DNA from: UBA2767 sp965228625
GTDB lineage: Bacteria > Pseudomonadota > Alphaproteobacteria > Rhizobiales > Methyloligellaceae
NCBI GenBank assembly: GCA_965228625.1
Contig: OZ245829.1
Span: 3,534,001-3,598,000 of the forward strand
Reading direction: 5' to 3'
DNA: 64,000 nt
Both the position numbers and the translations under genes were made by a program. The notes under the pieces are model-generated. The model was given only the letters and a program-made list of their open reading frames with translations. It was not told where the DNA came from and searched no databases. Below, piece after piece: positions 8,700-18,349 of the stretch (position 1 is the stretch's first letter; each line of letters opens with the position of its first letter).

Positions 8700-9617
8700 A
8701 TGCTTCAGTACATGCTGAAACGGCTCGGAGTTGCGATCCTCGTCGCGCTGACAGTTTCCCTTATTACATTTTCCATGATCTATCTCTCCGGCGACCCGGC
8801 CATGGCGCTCGCCGGCGAGGCCGCGACCGATGAAGACATCGCCAATATCCGGAAATTCTACGGATATGACCGGCCCATCATCGTCCAATATCTCGATTGG
8901 CTGTGGCGCGCGCTGCAGGGGGATTTCGGGCAGTCGCACTATCTCAAATCGAGCGTTGCCGGCGTTATTTTCGAGCGCCTGCCGACGACCATGCTGCTCG
9001 GCGCCTGCGCCATCACATTCGCGCTCGTCCTTTCCATTCCGCTTGGCGTTCTGGCGGCGATCCGGCCGAACAGCCTGATTGACCGTTTCGCCCTGACCAT
9101 CGCGGTGGTGGGCCAGGCCATGCCGAGCTTCTGGTTCGCCCTGACGCTGATGCTCTGGTTCGGAATCACCTGGCAGATCCTGCCGATCACGGGCTCCAGC
9201 AGTTGGCTGAATTTCATCATGCCGTCGATTGCGCTTGGCTATTACGTTACGCCGGGTGTCATGCGCCTGACCCGCGCCGGCATGCTGGAGGTGTTGGCCT
9301 CCGACTATATCCGGACGGCGCGCGCGAAGGGCCTGCGCCCGATGCCGGTGCTGTTCAAGCACGCGCTGCGCAACGCCATCCTTCCGGTGGTGTCGCTCGC
9401 CGCCGTGCAATTCGGTTTCATGCTCGGCGGATCGATCGTGATCGAGACGATCTTCGCCATCAACGGGCTCGGGTTCCTCGCGTGGGAATCGATTCAGCGG
9501 GCTGACCTGCCGGTTATGCAGGCGATCGTCCTGGTGCTCAGCGTGTTCTACATCGCGTTGACGTTTCTGTCGGACATGCTGAACGCGTTCCTCGATCCGC
9601 GCATAAGGGTGAGATGA
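8700..9617 (+). CDS. ABC transporter permease, DppB/OppB type
   Basis: Inner-membrane permease of 305 residues with about six transmembrane helices. The N-terminal OppB-type module starts MLQYMLKRLGVAILVALTVSLITFSMIYLSGDP and contains the GDFGQSHYLKSSV segment typical of the first periplasmic loop. The binding-protein-dependent transport domain spans about 95-305, and the cytoplasmic EAA-type loop that contacts the ATPases is seen at YIRTARAKGLRPMPVLFKHALRNA (about 203-226). It partners the second permease, whose start lies 1 bp after this stop. Confidence 0.93.
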   Translation: MLQYMLKRLGVAILVALTVSLITFSMIYLSGDPAMALAGEAATDEDIANIRKFYGYDRPIIVQYLDWLWRALQGDFGQSHYLKSSVAGVIFERLPTTMLLGACAITFALVLSIPLGVLAAIRPNSLIDRFALTIAVVGQAMPSFWFALTLMLWFGITWQILPITGSSSWLNFIMPSIALGYYVTPGVMRLTRAGMLEVLASDYIRTARAKGLRPMPVLFKHALRNAILPVVSLAAVQFGFMLGGSIVIETIFAINGLGFLAWESIQRADLPVMQAIVLVLSVFYIALTFLSDMLNAFLDPRIRVR

Positions 9618-9618
9618 C

Positions 9619-10539
9619 ATGACGGACGCAACGATCGGACGTGCAGGCGTACCAACCGCTCAGGAGATACTCGAGCCGTCACCCGGCGCGATGCTGCGGC
9701 GGCGCATCTTCGGCAATGCCGGCATCGTGATCGGCGGTTTCGTTTTGCTGGTGATCGTGCTGATGGCCCTGTTTGCAAGCGTCATCTCGCCCGGCGACCC
9801 TTACGACCAGGTTCTCGACCGCAAGCTCATTCCGCCGATCTGGACCGACAGCCCCAAGGCGACTTGGGACCACCCCTTCGGCACCGATGCCCTTGGCCGC
9901 GATTACATGACGCGCCTGTTCTACGGCGCGCAGATCTCGTTGCTGATCGGGTTCTCGGCAATGCTCATTTCCGGGATCATCGGAACGACGCTCGGCGTGC
10001 TCGCCGGTTATTTCGGGGGGCGGGTAGACATGGTCGTCAATTTCATCCTCACGACGCGGTTGTCCATGCCGGTGATCCTGGTTGCCCTCGCGGTCGTGTC
10101 GCTGATCGGCAGTTCACTCACCGTCGTGATCTGGGTGCTGGGTCTGCTTATATGGGACCGGTTCGCGGTGGTGATGCGAAGCGCGACCCAGCAAATCCGG
10201 AGCCTTGAATTCGTCTCCGCGGCGCAGGCGCTCGGCTGTTCGAAGACGCGCATTATTCTCAACGAGATCATGCCGAACATCGCCAATCACCTGATCGTGG
10301 TGGCGACCCTTGAAATGGCCCATGCGATCCTGCTGGAGGCCGCGCTGTCCTTCCTCGGGCTTGGCGTTCAGCCACCCGAGCCGAGCTGGGGCCTGATGGT
10401 CTCCGAAGCCAAGGGCCTCATGTTCTTCGACGCCTGGCTGATCACCATCCCCGGCGCGGCGATCTTCGCGCTGGTTCTTTCCATCAACCTGCTTGGTGAC
10501 GGTATTCGCGATGTCACCGCGCCGGAAAACCGGAACTAG
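9619..10539 (+). CDS. ABC transporter permease, DppC/OppC type
   Basis: Second permease half, 306 residues. A cytoplasmic N-terminus (about 1-35) is followed by a first helix (GNAGIVIGGFVLLVIVLMALFASVI), a periplasmic loop carrying HPFGTDALGRDYMTRLFYGA (the conserved OppC-type motif) and five further helices. The EAA loop reads LEFVSAAQALGCSKTRIILNEIMPN. It begins 1 bp beyond the previous stop with AAGGGTGAG upstream, and ends 21 bp before the first ATPase, so translation is probably coupled. It forms the channel with the 8700 product. Confidence 0.93.
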   Translation: MTDATIGRAGVPTAQEILEPSPGAMLRRRIFGNAGIVIGGFVLLVIVLMALFASVISPGDPYDQVLDRKLIPPIWTDSPKATWDHPFGTDALGRDYMTRLFYGAQISLLIGFSAMLISGIIGTTLGVLAGYFGGRVDMVVNFILTTRLSMPVILVALAVVSLIGSSLTVVIWVLGLLIWDRFAVVMRSATQQIRSLEFVSAAQALGCSKTRIILNEIMPNIANHLIVVATLEMAHAILLEAALSFLGLGVQPPEPSWGLMVSEAKGLMFFDAWLITIPGAAIFALVLSINLLGDGIRDVTAPENRN

Positions 10540-10560
10540 ACGGCGTCGGGAGCGGATCAG

Positions 10561-11574
10561 GTGGTCGAGCGTATTCTCGAAGTCGAACGACTCTCGGTTG
10601 ATATCCAGGTTCCCGCGGGCATTCTGCGCGCGGTCCAGGGCATCAACTTCCACGTCGACCGCGGCGAAACCCTATGCATCGTCGGCGAGTCGGGCTGCGG
10701 CAAGTCCATTACCGCCCTCTCGCTGATGAACCTGCTGCCGTCGAGTGCGACCCGCACTGCGGACAAGCTGGTACTGGACGGCCAGGACATCCGGAATCTC
10801 GACGAGCGAAAAATGTCGGACCTGCGCGGTGATCGCATCGCGATGATCTTCCAGGAGCCGATGACGTCTCTCAATCCCGCCTACACGATCGGCAATCAGC
10901 TTGAAGAAGCCCTGCTCCGCCACCGCAACGTCTCGCGAAGCGAGGCGCGCGACCGGGCGGTCTTTCTGCTCGAAAAGGTCGGGATTACCGGGGCGCGGGG
11001 CCGCCTGAAACAATATCCGCATCAGCTCTCCGGCGGCCTGCGCCAGCGCGTCATGATCGCCATGAGCCTGATGTGTGGCCCGGACCTGATCATCGCCGAC
11101 GAGCCGACAACGGCACTCGACGTGACCATCCAGGCCCAGATCCTGCATCTGCTCGCCGACCTGCAGCGCGAATTCAACATGAGCCTCATCCTCATTACCC
11201 ACGACCTCGGCATCGTTGCGCGGGTCGCGGACCGGGTCGCGGTGATGTATGCGGGCGAATTCGTCGAGACAGGAACGGCGGAAGAGGTTTTCAACCGGCC
11301 CTCGCATCCTTATACGCAGGGCCTTCTCAATTGCATTCCCATACCGGGTAAGACCAAGCGGGGCGCCCATCTCGGCGCCATTCCCGGCATTGTCCCGTCG
11401 CTGATCGGATACATGGAGGGATGCCATTTCGCCAGCCGTTGCCAGTTCTCACAGGACGCCTGCCTGCACGGCAATATCGCCTTTCGCGAAGCAACCGAGG
11501 GCGGTCATGAGTATCGCTGCGTTCTGTCGCCTGCTGAAAGCGCCCGCAATATCAAGAAGGCAAGCGCGGCATGA
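10561..11574 (+). CDS. ABC transporter ATP-binding protein, OppD/DppD type
   Basis: Cytoplasmic ATPase of 337 residues powering the transporter. Motifs in order: Walker A GESGCGKS (about 41-48), Q-loop FQEPMTSLNP, signature LSGGLRQRV, Walker B IIADEPTTALD and the H-loop ITHDLG. The C-terminal oligopeptide/dipeptide domain (about 235-320) has the cysteine-rich segment EGCHFASRCQFSQDACLHG, which in DppD-type proteins is associated with an iron-sulfur cluster. It uses a GTG start. It overlaps the partner ATPase by four bases (ATGA). Confidence 0.93.
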   Translation: MVERILEVERLSVDIQVPAGILRAVQGINFHVDRGETLCIVGESGCGKSITALSLMNLLPSSATRTADKLVLDGQDIRNLDERKMSDLRGDRIAMIFQEPMTSLNPAYTIGNQLEEALLRHRNVSRSEARDRAVFLLEKVGITGARGRLKQYPHQLSGGLRQRVMIAMSLMCGPDLIIADEPTTALDVTIQAQILHLLADLQREFNMSLILITHDLGIVARVADRVAVMYAGEFVETGTAEEVFNRPSHPYTQGLLNCIPIPGKTKRGAHLGAIPGIVPSLIGYMEGCHFASRCQFSQDACLHGNIAFREATEGGHEYRCVLSPAESARNIKKASAA

Positions 11575-12650
11575 ACAAGCCGGTTATCGAGGTTGCGGAC
11601 GCCACCAAGACGTTCATGGTGAGTGCCGGTTTCATGCGCGGCAAGATGCCGTTGCACGCGGTCAACGGCGTTTCGGTCGATGTCCAGCAGGGCGAGGTCC
11701 TGGGCATCGTCGGCGAATCCGGCTGCGGCAAGACCACATTGGCCCGCATGATGCTGGGCCTTCTCGACCCGACGTCCGGCGCCATCAAGGTCAACGGACA
11801 GCCCGTTCACGAGGTCGACCGGCTGGAGGTGGCGCGTCAGCTTCAGCCCATCTTCCAGGATCCGTATTCCTCCCTCAATCCGCGCAAGTCCATCGGTGAC
11901 ATCGTCACCCTGCCGCTCAAGGTCCAGGGCGATCCGGATCCGGGCACATGGAAACACCGCGCGGAAGAGATGATGGAGCTCGTCGGTCTCCCGAGCCGGG
12001 TCTACAACAACTATCCGAGCCAGCTTTCCGGCGGCCAGCGTCAGCGCGTCGCCATTGCCCGCGCGCTGATCAACCGGCCGCAGATCGTTATCTGCGATGA
12101 GCCGACAAGCGCCCTGGACGTGTCGGTGCAGTCCCAGATTCTCAACCTTCTGCAGGACCTGCGGACGGAGTTCGGGCTCACCTACATCATCATCAGCCAC
12201 AACCTGGCGGTGGTCGAGCATATGGCGACCCGCGTCGCCGTCATGTATCTCGGCCGCATCGTCGAGCAGTCCGACACGGAGTCCCTGTTCAGTTCACCAA
12301 AGCATCCCTACACCGAAGCGTTGCTCGGTTCGGTCCTGACCCCGGAGCCGGGGCTCGGTGTTCCCGACACCCACCTTGGAGCCGCTTATCCCAATCCCAT
12401 CGACCCGCCTTCCGGATGCACGTTCCACCCCAGATGCGCGAAGGTCCTGGACCGTTGCGCCAAGCAGTTTCCGCCGATCATTCGGACCAAGGGCGGATTT
12501 GTCGAATGCCACCTCTATGCCGACGACGTGAAGCCCAAGCAGCCGGCAACGAAGCGCCGGCGAACGGCGGCCGCCAAGAGCAAGACCGCGCGCGGCGCCA
12601 CGGTGCAAAAAACGAGAAGAAAAACGACAAGCGCCAGCAAGAGGAAGTAG
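11571..12650 (+). CDS. ABC transporter ATP-binding protein, OppF/DppF type, with basic tail
   Basis: Partner ATPase of 359 residues: Walker A GESGCGKT, Q-loop IFQDPYSSLNP, signature LSGGQRQRVAIARAL, Walker B ICDEPTSALD and H-loop ISHNLA. The oligopeptide C-terminal domain ends in FHPRCAKVLDRC. About 39 residues are then added, rich in Lys, Arg, Thr and Ala (from KPKQPATKRRRTAAAK to the C-terminus), which typical OppF proteins lack. The tail resembles disordered nucleic-acid- or membrane-binding extensions; its function is unknown. The stop is three bases before the ATG of the next M20 enzyme, tying transport to hydrolysis in one transcript. Confidence 0.93.
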   Translation: MNKPVIEVADATKTFMVSAGFMRGKMPLHAVNGVSVDVQQGEVLGIVGESGCGKTTLARMMLGLLDPTSGAIKVNGQPVHEVDRLEVARQLQPIFQDPYSSLNPRKSIGDIVTLPLKVQGDPDPGTWKHRAEEMMELVGLPSRVYNNYPSQLSGGQRQRVAIARALINRPQIVICDEPTSALDVSVQSQILNLLQDLRTEFGLTYIIISHNLAVVEHMATRVAVMYLGRIVEQSDTESLFSSPKHPYTEALLGSVLTPEPGLGVPDTHLGAAYPNPIDPPSGCTFHPRCAKVLDRCAKQFPPIIRTKGGFVECHLYADDVKPKQPATKRRRTAAAKSKTARGATVQKTRRKTTSASKRK

Positions 12651-12653
12651 GTG

Positions 12654-14069
12654 ATGAGTGAGGAGCCAAGCAAGAGTGGCGCGATTGCGCGCGGCCTGAG
12701 TTATGTCGACGACGGAGGTTTCGAGGAAGAATTGCGCGCCGCGGTGGCGATCAAAACCGAGAGCCAGAACCCGGACGGGCTGCCCGAGCTGAACCGGTAT
12801 GTCGACGAGCTGATGATCCCGGCTTTCGAGGCAATGGGCTTCGAATGCAAGGTCTATCCCAATCCTTTCGAAGGATGCGGCCCGTTTCTCCTCGCCTCGC
12901 GCCACGAGGGTGACGACCTGCCGGCGGTCCTCGGCTACGGACATGGCGACGTAATCCAGGGCCTCGACGATCAATGGTCCAAGGGAGAGGGACCGTGGGT
13001 GCTGGCGCGGGACGGCGACAAGGTCTACGGGCGCGGCACGGCCGACAACAAAGGTCAGCACATCCTCAACATGGCGGCGATGCGCACGATCATCGAGGAA
13101 CGCGGCGCCCTCGGCTTCAATTCCAAGGTCCTCATCGAAATGGGTGAGGAGAACGGGTCGAAGGGGCTGCGCGAGGTGGTGACGGACAATCTCGCGGATT
13201 TTGCCTGCGACGTGTTCATCGGCTCCGATGGTCCCAGGGTCAAGCCGGACCGACCGACCCTGTCGTTCGGCAACCGCGGTGCACAGAATTTCGATCTGGT
13301 GGTCGACCTGCGCGAGGGCGGGCATCATTCGGGCAACTGGGGCGGCCTGCTGGCGAGCCCCGGCGCGATCCTCCTCAACGCGATTTCCTCGATCGTCGAC
13401 GCCAACGGCGCCATCAAGGTCAAGGAATGGCTGCCGCCGCCGATCAGCAATTCCATCCGCGATGCCCTCAAGGACGTGGAGATTGATCACGGCGAAGATA
13501 GTCCGGAAATCGATCCGAACTGGGGACAGCCCGGGCTGACCCCTCCGGAAAAGGTGTTTGCCTGGAACAGTTTCGAGGTGCTGGCCTTCAAGATCGGCAC
13601 GCCGGAAAAACCGGTGAACGCCGTCCCGCCGCGGGCCTGGGCGCACTGTCAGCTCCGGTTCGTGGTCGGTACCGACAAGGATGAGATTCAGCCGGCACTC
13701 CGGCGCCACCTCGACGCCCATGGCTTCGACAAGGTGGAGATCCAGCCGCCGCCGCCCGCCAATGTCGGCGATTTCGCCGCGACCCAGCTCGATCTCGACA
13801 GCCCATGGGCGATGTGGGTCCGTAAGTCGGTGGAGGAGACGATCGGTGAAAAACCGGCGCTGATCCCGGCGACCGGAGGGTCGATCGGCAACGATATCTT
13901 CAGCGAGCTCATCGGCGTGCCCACGATCTGGATCCCTCATTCATATGGCGCGTGTTCCCAGCACGCTCCGAACGAGCACATCCTTCTGTCCGGCTTCCGC
14001 TCGGGGATGGAGGTCATGACGGGCCTTTACTGGGATCTGGGTGACGGCGCCACGCCGGGGAGGGCCTGA
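12654..14069 (+). CDS. M20 family metallopeptidase, first of a tandem pair
   Basis: Metal-dependent amidohydrolase of 471 residues, longer than ArgE/DapE and like the DUF-type M20 dipeptidases. Motifs: YGHGDV (His and catalytic Asp), GTADNKGQH (bridging Asp), EMGEENGSKG (catalytic Glu pair), the lid-domain segment REGGHHSGNWGGLL and the C-terminal SQHAPNEH carrying the last His ligand. ATG at 12654 is preferred over the in-frame GTG at 12651 because GAGGA lies eight bases upstream. It is strongly similar along its whole length to the next gene, which begins one base after this stop. Co-transcription with the ABC system suggests it cleaves the imported compound. Confidence 0.92.
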   Translation: MSEEPSKSGAIARGLSYVDDGGFEEELRAAVAIKTESQNPDGLPELNRYVDELMIPAFEAMGFECKVYPNPFEGCGPFLLASRHEGDDLPAVLGYGHGDVIQGLDDQWSKGEGPWVLARDGDKVYGRGTADNKGQHILNMAAMRTIIEERGALGFNSKVLIEMGEENGSKGLREVVTDNLADFACDVFIGSDGPRVKPDRPTLSFGNRGAQNFDLVVDLREGGHHSGNWGGLLASPGAILLNAISSIVDANGAIKVKEWLPPPISNSIRDALKDVEIDHGEDSPEIDPNWGQPGLTPPEKVFAWNSFEVLAFKIGTPEKPVNAVPPRAWAHCQLRFVVGTDKDEIQPALRRHLDAHGFDKVEIQPPPPANVGDFAATQLDLDSPWAMWVRKSVEETIGEKPALIPATGGSIGNDIFSELIGVPTIWIPHSYGACSQHAPNEHILLSGFRSGMEVMTGLYWDLGDGATPGRA

Positions 14070-14070
14070 C

Positions 14071-15480
14071 ATGAGCCGCGATGACGCCATAGAGCGCTCC
14101 CGCGCCTGTTACGACGACGAGGGCGACGCGGGGTACTACGCGCGCCTGCAGGACCTGGTGTCGGTCAAGACCGAGAGCCAGAATCCCGATCGGCGCGACG
14201 AGCACTACGATTACGTGCAAAACCACATCTCGCCCGCGCTCGACCGGCTCGGATACACCGCACGGGTCTTCGACAATCCGTTTGAGGGGTGTGGTCCGGT
14301 GCTGCTCGCCGAGCGCATCGAGGATGAAAACCTGCCCACGCTTCTGTGTTACGGCCACGGCGACGTGGTGCTCGGAATGGAGGGGCGCTGGGAGGAGGAC
14401 CGCGATCCGTGGACGCTCTCTGTCGACGGGGACCGGGTCTACGGACGCGGCACGGCGGACAACAAGGGGCAGCACCTGGCGCACTTCGTGGCGCTGGAGT
14501 CCGTTCTGGAGACACGCGGAAAGCTCGGGTTCAACTCCAAGATCGTGATCGAGCAGGGCGAGGAGAACGGGTCCAAGGGCTTTCGCGAAGTGATCGTGGC
14601 CAACCGCGACGCCTTTAAGGCGGACGCCTTCTTTTCCTCCGACGGTCCGCGTGCGGAAATTACCCGGCCCAATATCTCGCTCGGCAACCGCGGGTGCCTG
14701 AACTTCAACCTGGTCGTGGATTTGCGCGAAGGCGGCCATCACTCGGGGAACTGGGGCGGGCTGCTGCGCTCTCCCTCGGCCATCCTGGCGAACGCCATTT
14801 CGTCGATCATCACGCCGGACGGCGTCATCCAGATCGACGCCTGGCGCCCCAAGGGCATCCCGCAGTCCGTGCGCGACGCCCTGAAGGGCATCGACCGCGA
14901 CGCCGGCGAGAACGCGCCGCAGATCGACGACGATTATGGTGAGCCGGGACTCACCCGCGCCGAGAAGGTCAGTATCTGGAACAGTTTCGAGGTGCTGGCG
15001 ATGGAAGTCGGCACACCGGACCGGCCGGTCAACGCGGTGCCGCCGAAGGCGACCGCATGGTGCCAGCTCCGCCACGTCATCGAGACGCCGCAGGACACGA
15101 TCCTCCCGGCCCTGCGCGAGCATCTGGATGCCAACGGGTTTCACGAAGTGCAGATCGAGGACCCGCCGTTCGAGAACCGTGGTTACTTCGCGCCCGGGCG
15201 CACCGATCCGGACCACGCCTGGGCCGAGTGGCTGAAAGGGGCCGTCGAACGTGTCGGCGCTCAGGACTGCGGTGTGGTGTCCTCTTCGGGTGGATCGAAC
15301 GTCACCGGCATCATCCAGTCCGAGCTCGGCATGCCGTTCGCCTGGCTGCCGATGAGTTACCTGGCGTGCTCCCAGCATGCGCCGAACGAGCACATCCTGC
15401 GTCCCTTGATGCGTGACGGGCTTGATCTGATCACCGGTGTCTACTGGGAAATGGGGGAGGCTGACGGATACAGGCCATGA
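14071..15480 (+). CDS. M20 family metallopeptidase, second of a tandem pair
   Basis: Paralogue of the upstream enzyme, 469 residues, sharing the blocks SVKTESQNP, NPFEGCGP, YGHGDVV, GRGTADNKGQH, EQGEENGSKGFRE, REGGHHSGNWGGLL, WNSFEVLA and CSQHAPNEHIL. All metal and catalytic residues are kept, so both copies should be active and probably differ in side-chain preference. The start follows GGGGAGGG by about eight bases; in-frame codons back to 14041 overlap the previous gene and are unlikely to be used. Its stop overlaps the next gene (ATGA at 15477). Tandem duplication is a direct reading; specialisation is inference. Confidence 0.92.
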   Translation: MSRDDAIERSRACYDDEGDAGYYARLQDLVSVKTESQNPDRRDEHYDYVQNHISPALDRLGYTARVFDNPFEGCGPVLLAERIEDENLPTLLCYGHGDVVLGMEGRWEEDRDPWTLSVDGDRVYGRGTADNKGQHLAHFVALESVLETRGKLGFNSKIVIEQGEENGSKGFREVIVANRDAFKADAFFSSDGPRAEITRPNISLGNRGCLNFNLVVDLREGGHHSGNWGGLLRSPSAILANAISSIITPDGVIQIDAWRPKGIPQSVRDALKGIDRDAGENAPQIDDDYGEPGLTRAEKVSIWNSFEVLAMEVGTPDRPVNAVPPKATAWCQLRHVIETPQDTILPALREHLDANGFHEVQIEDPPFENRGYFAPGRTDPDHAWAEWLKGAVERVGAQDCGVVSSSGGSNVTGIIQSELGMPFAWLPMSYLACSQHAPNEHILRPLMRDGLDLITGVYWEMGEADGYRP

Positions 15481-16910
15481 GCGACCTCTGCGACCGGCCA
15501 GCCACCGAGCTGCGCCGGGCCATCGCCACTGGAGACATTTCACCGGTCGAGCTTGTTGAAAGCTGCATCGCCCGTATCGAAGAGCTGAACCCTGCCGTCA
15601 ATGCGATTGTCGCAACCTGTTACGAACGCGCGCGCGCGGAGGCGTCTGACGCGGAACGCGCGGTCAGAGAAGGCAATGAGCTCCCGTCCCTTCACGGGCT
15701 CCCCGTTGCCATAAAGGACCTGGTTGCGACGGAGGGCATGGCGACCACCTACGGGTCTCCGCTCTATGCCAGCAACATCCCCAACCGCGACGCCGGTCTC
15801 GTCAGGCGGCTGCGCGACGCGGGCGCGATCGTGATCGGCAAGACGAACACGCCAGAGTTCGGCGCGGGCACCAACACATCGAACCGCGTCTATGGGGCGA
15901 CCCGGAACCCCCATGATCTCGAGCGCACCTGCGGCGGGTCTTCCGGCGGTGCGGCCGCGGCGCTGGCCTGCGACATGGTTCCCCTGGCCCATGGCAGCGA
16001 CACCGGCGGGTCCCTGCGCAATCCCGCCACGTGGTGCGGCGTCGTCGGCTTTCGTCCGACACCGGGCCTGGTGCCTCATGAGACGCGGAACCTCAACTAC
16101 TCCCACTTCAGCGTGCAAGGACCCATGGCGCGTACGGTTGCCGACATCGCCCTGATGCTGACGGGCCTGGGGGGCGAGGATCCGGACGATCCGTTGAGCG
16201 GACCGTTCGAAGCTGCGCAGTTCGACCCCCTGGCCGAGGTCGATCTGTCCGCGTTGCGTGTCGCCACGTCGGAAGACCTCGGCGTTGCGCCGGTTGACGA
16301 CGATATCCGCGACAGCTTTCGTAACTGCATCAATTCGATCTCCGGCGTATTTGCTGAATGCGAGCCGCGCGATCCCGACATGACCGGCGCACGCGAGATC
16401 TTCTGGGCGCTCCGGTCCGTGACCTTTCTCGCAAATCACGGCGAACGTTACCGCGAGCATGGAAAGGACCTGGCCCCGAACGTCGTGGCAAATGTGGAAG
16501 CCGCGCTCGCCATGGGCGCTTCGGAGATTGCCGAGGCGGAACTTGGATGGGCACGCCTGTACAGGGGCTTCCAGTCGTTTTTCCGCGACATCGACCTGCT
16601 GATCGTACCCGGCAATGCCACGTCGGCGTTCCTGATCGAGGACGGCATTCCGACGACCGTCGGCGGGAAGCGGATGGAGAACTATATGGATGCCTCCCTG
16701 TTGCGGTCGGCCCTGACGCTCACCGGACATCCGGTCGTCGCGCTGCCCATGGGAACGGACGCGCTCGGCCTTCCGTTCGGCGTTCAGATCGTCGGGCCGC
16801 GACGCGGCGACGCCTTCGTGCTCGCCGCGGCTGCCGCTCTTGAAAGCCACATTGCCACCATGCCTGAACTCGTTCCGCCACGCCCGAATCCGAAGGACCT
16901 CAACTCATGA
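15477..16910 (+). CDS. Amidase signature family protein, first of a tandem pair
   Basis: Cytoplasmic amidase of 477 residues using the Ser-cisSer-Lys triad. Lys is in LPVAIKDL (about residue 80), the cis-Ser in the signature block CGGSSGGAAAALACDM, and the nucleophile Ser in TGGSLRNPA (about 180). The family hydrolyses linear amides and aryl or acyl amides and includes GatA; no GatB or GatC partner is near, so a catabolic role is likely. It overlaps both neighbours by four bases. It is similar to the adjacent amidase throughout, including LGVAPVDDDI against LGCAPVDNDI. The substrate is not determinable from sequence. Confidence 0.92.
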   Translation: MSDLCDRPATELRRAIATGDISPVELVESCIARIEELNPAVNAIVATCYERARAEASDAERAVREGNELPSLHGLPVAIKDLVATEGMATTYGSPLYASNIPNRDAGLVRRLRDAGAIVIGKTNTPEFGAGTNTSNRVYGATRNPHDLERTCGGSSGGAAAALACDMVPLAHGSDTGGSLRNPATWCGVVGFRPTPGLVPHETRNLNYSHFSVQGPMARTVADIALMLTGLGGEDPDDPLSGPFEAAQFDPLAEVDLSALRVATSEDLGVAPVDDDIRDSFRNCINSISGVFAECEPRDPDMTGAREIFWALRSVTFLANHGERYREHGKDLAPNVVANVEAALAMGASEIAEAELGWARLYRGFQSFFRDIDLLIVPGNATSAFLIEDGIPTTVGGKRMENYMDASLLRSALTLTGHPVVALPMGTDALGLPFGVQIVGPRRGDAFVLAAAAALESHIATMPELVPPRPNPKDLNS

Positions 16911-18349
16911 CCAAGCCGTGTGATCTTTCCGCCGTTGAAGCCCGCCGTCTCATCGGGCGCAAGGCATTGTCTCCGGTCGAGTTGACCGAAAGCTGCATTT
17001 CCCGCATCGAGAAAGTCGACGGCGCGCTCAATGCGATCACAGCAATGGACGCGGATGGCGCGCTTGAGACCGCCAGGGAAGCGGAGGAGGCCGTGATGCG
17101 CGGCGACAATCTCGGCCTGCTTCATGGTCTGCCCGTCGGCATCAAGGACTTGCAGGCGACCAAGGGTCTGCGCACCACGTGGGGCTCTCTGTTGCACAAG
17201 GAAAATGTGCCTGACTATGACGATCCGGTCGTCGCCAACGTCCGGGCCGAAGGCGGAATCATTCTGTGCAAGACGAACACGCCGGAGTTCGGCGCAGGGG
17301 CCAACACCACCAACAAGGTGTTCGGCGCGACCGGCAATCCCTTCGATCCCGAGAAGACGTGTGGCGGGTCGTCGGGCGGCTCCGGCGTCGCGGTGGCGAC
17401 CGGCATGGTTCCCGTGGCGACCGGATCCGATCACGGTGGCAGCCTGCGCACGCCGGCGACCTTCTGCGGCGTGGTCGGCTTTCGCCCTTCGCCCGGACTG
17501 GTGCCGCGCACGACGAGGCCGGTCGCACTCCTGCCCATGCCGGTTCTGGGTCCCATGGCGCGCTCGGTGGAGGACGCGCATCTGTTGTTGCTGGCGCAGC
17601 TCGATCTCGACAAGGATGACCCGTTCTCGAGCGACGATCTTCTGCGCATCCCCGATGCCCTGTCGGGCGTCGATCTCGGGTCGCTCAAGGTCGCGGTTTC
17701 GACCGATCTGGGATGCGCGCCGGTCGACAACGACATCGCCAAGGTGTTCGAAAAGAAGGTGAAAACGTTCGGCTCGAACTTTGCGGAGGTGCAGCAGCGT
17801 GATCCGGACCTGGGCGAGGTGCATGAAGCGTTCGAGATCCTCCGCGCGATCCAGTTCGTCGCCGCACACAAGGAGAAGCTTGAGAACAGCCGTGACCTGC
17901 TCGGACCGAACGTCATCAACAATACCGAGCGTGGCCTGAACTATTCGCTGCCCGACGTCGCCTGGGCGCACAAGGTGCAGACCGAGCTTTACACCAGGTT
18001 CCGCGCATTCTTCGACGATGCCGATATCCTCATCTGCCCCGCGGCATCGGTCAGTCCGTTTCCGCATTCGCAATTGTTCGTCGAGGAGATCAACGGCGAG
18101 AAGATGCCGACCTATATGCGCTGGCTCGCCATGACCTATGCGCTCACCATGGCGTTGCCGTCCTCCTGCTGCATTCCCTGCGGCGTCGACCATCTGGGCA
18201 TGCCGTTCGGCATACAGGTCGTCGGACCGATCGGCTCCGACGCCTTCGTCCTCGAGGTCGCCTTCGCGCTTGAGAAGGCGCTTGCCGAGAACAAGGAGAC
18301 CGCGCGGCCCGAACCCAAGATCAAGAAACTGGCGAAGGGGAAGAAATGA
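16907..18349 (+). CDS. Amidase signature family protein, second of a tandem pair
   Basis: Paralogous amidase of 480 residues. Catalytic Lys in LPVGIKDL, signature CGGSSGGSGVAVATGMVPVATGSD and nucleophile in HGGSLRTPA; the C-terminal segment CGVDHLGMPFGIQVVGP is the usual end of the fold. It overlaps the preceding amidase by ATGA and the following gamma-glutamyltransferase gene by ATGA, so the genes from about 10561 to 19956 look translationally chained. The C-terminus is unusually Lys-rich (PEPKIKKLAKGKK). Both copies keep the full triad. Confidence 0.92.
   Translation: MTKPCDLSAVEARRLIGRKALSPVELTESCISRIEKVDGALNAITAMDADGALETAREAEEAVMRGDNLGLLHGLPVGIKDLQATKGLRTTWGSLLHKENVPDYDDPVVANVRAEGGIILCKTNTPEFGAGANTTNKVFGATGNPFDPEKTCGGSSGGSGVAVATGMVPVATGSDHGGSLRTPATFCGVVGFRPSPGLVPRTTRPVALLPMPVLGPMARSVEDAHLLLLAQLDLDKDDPFSSDDLLRIPDALSGVDLGSLKVAVSTDLGCAPVDNDIAKVFEKKVKTFGSNFAEVQQRDPDLGEVHEAFEILRAIQFVAAHKEKLENSRDLLGPNVINNTERGLNYSLPDVAWAHKVQTELYTRFRAFFDDADILICPAASVSPFPHSQLFVEEINGEKMPTYMRWLAMTYALTMALPSSCCIPCGVDHLGMPFGIQVVGPIGSDAFVLEVAFALEKALAENKETARPEPKIKKLAKGKK

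Noticed and set aside
12294..13940. 548-codon open frame opposite the first tandem M20 gene
   Set aside because: Shadow of the M20 coding frame; a similar shadow appears opposite the second copy because the two are paralogues.
15477..18349. GatA subunits of an aminoacyl-tRNA amidotransferase
   Set aside because: No gatB or gatC neighbours, and the operon context is transport and hydrolysis, so catabolic amidases are more likely.
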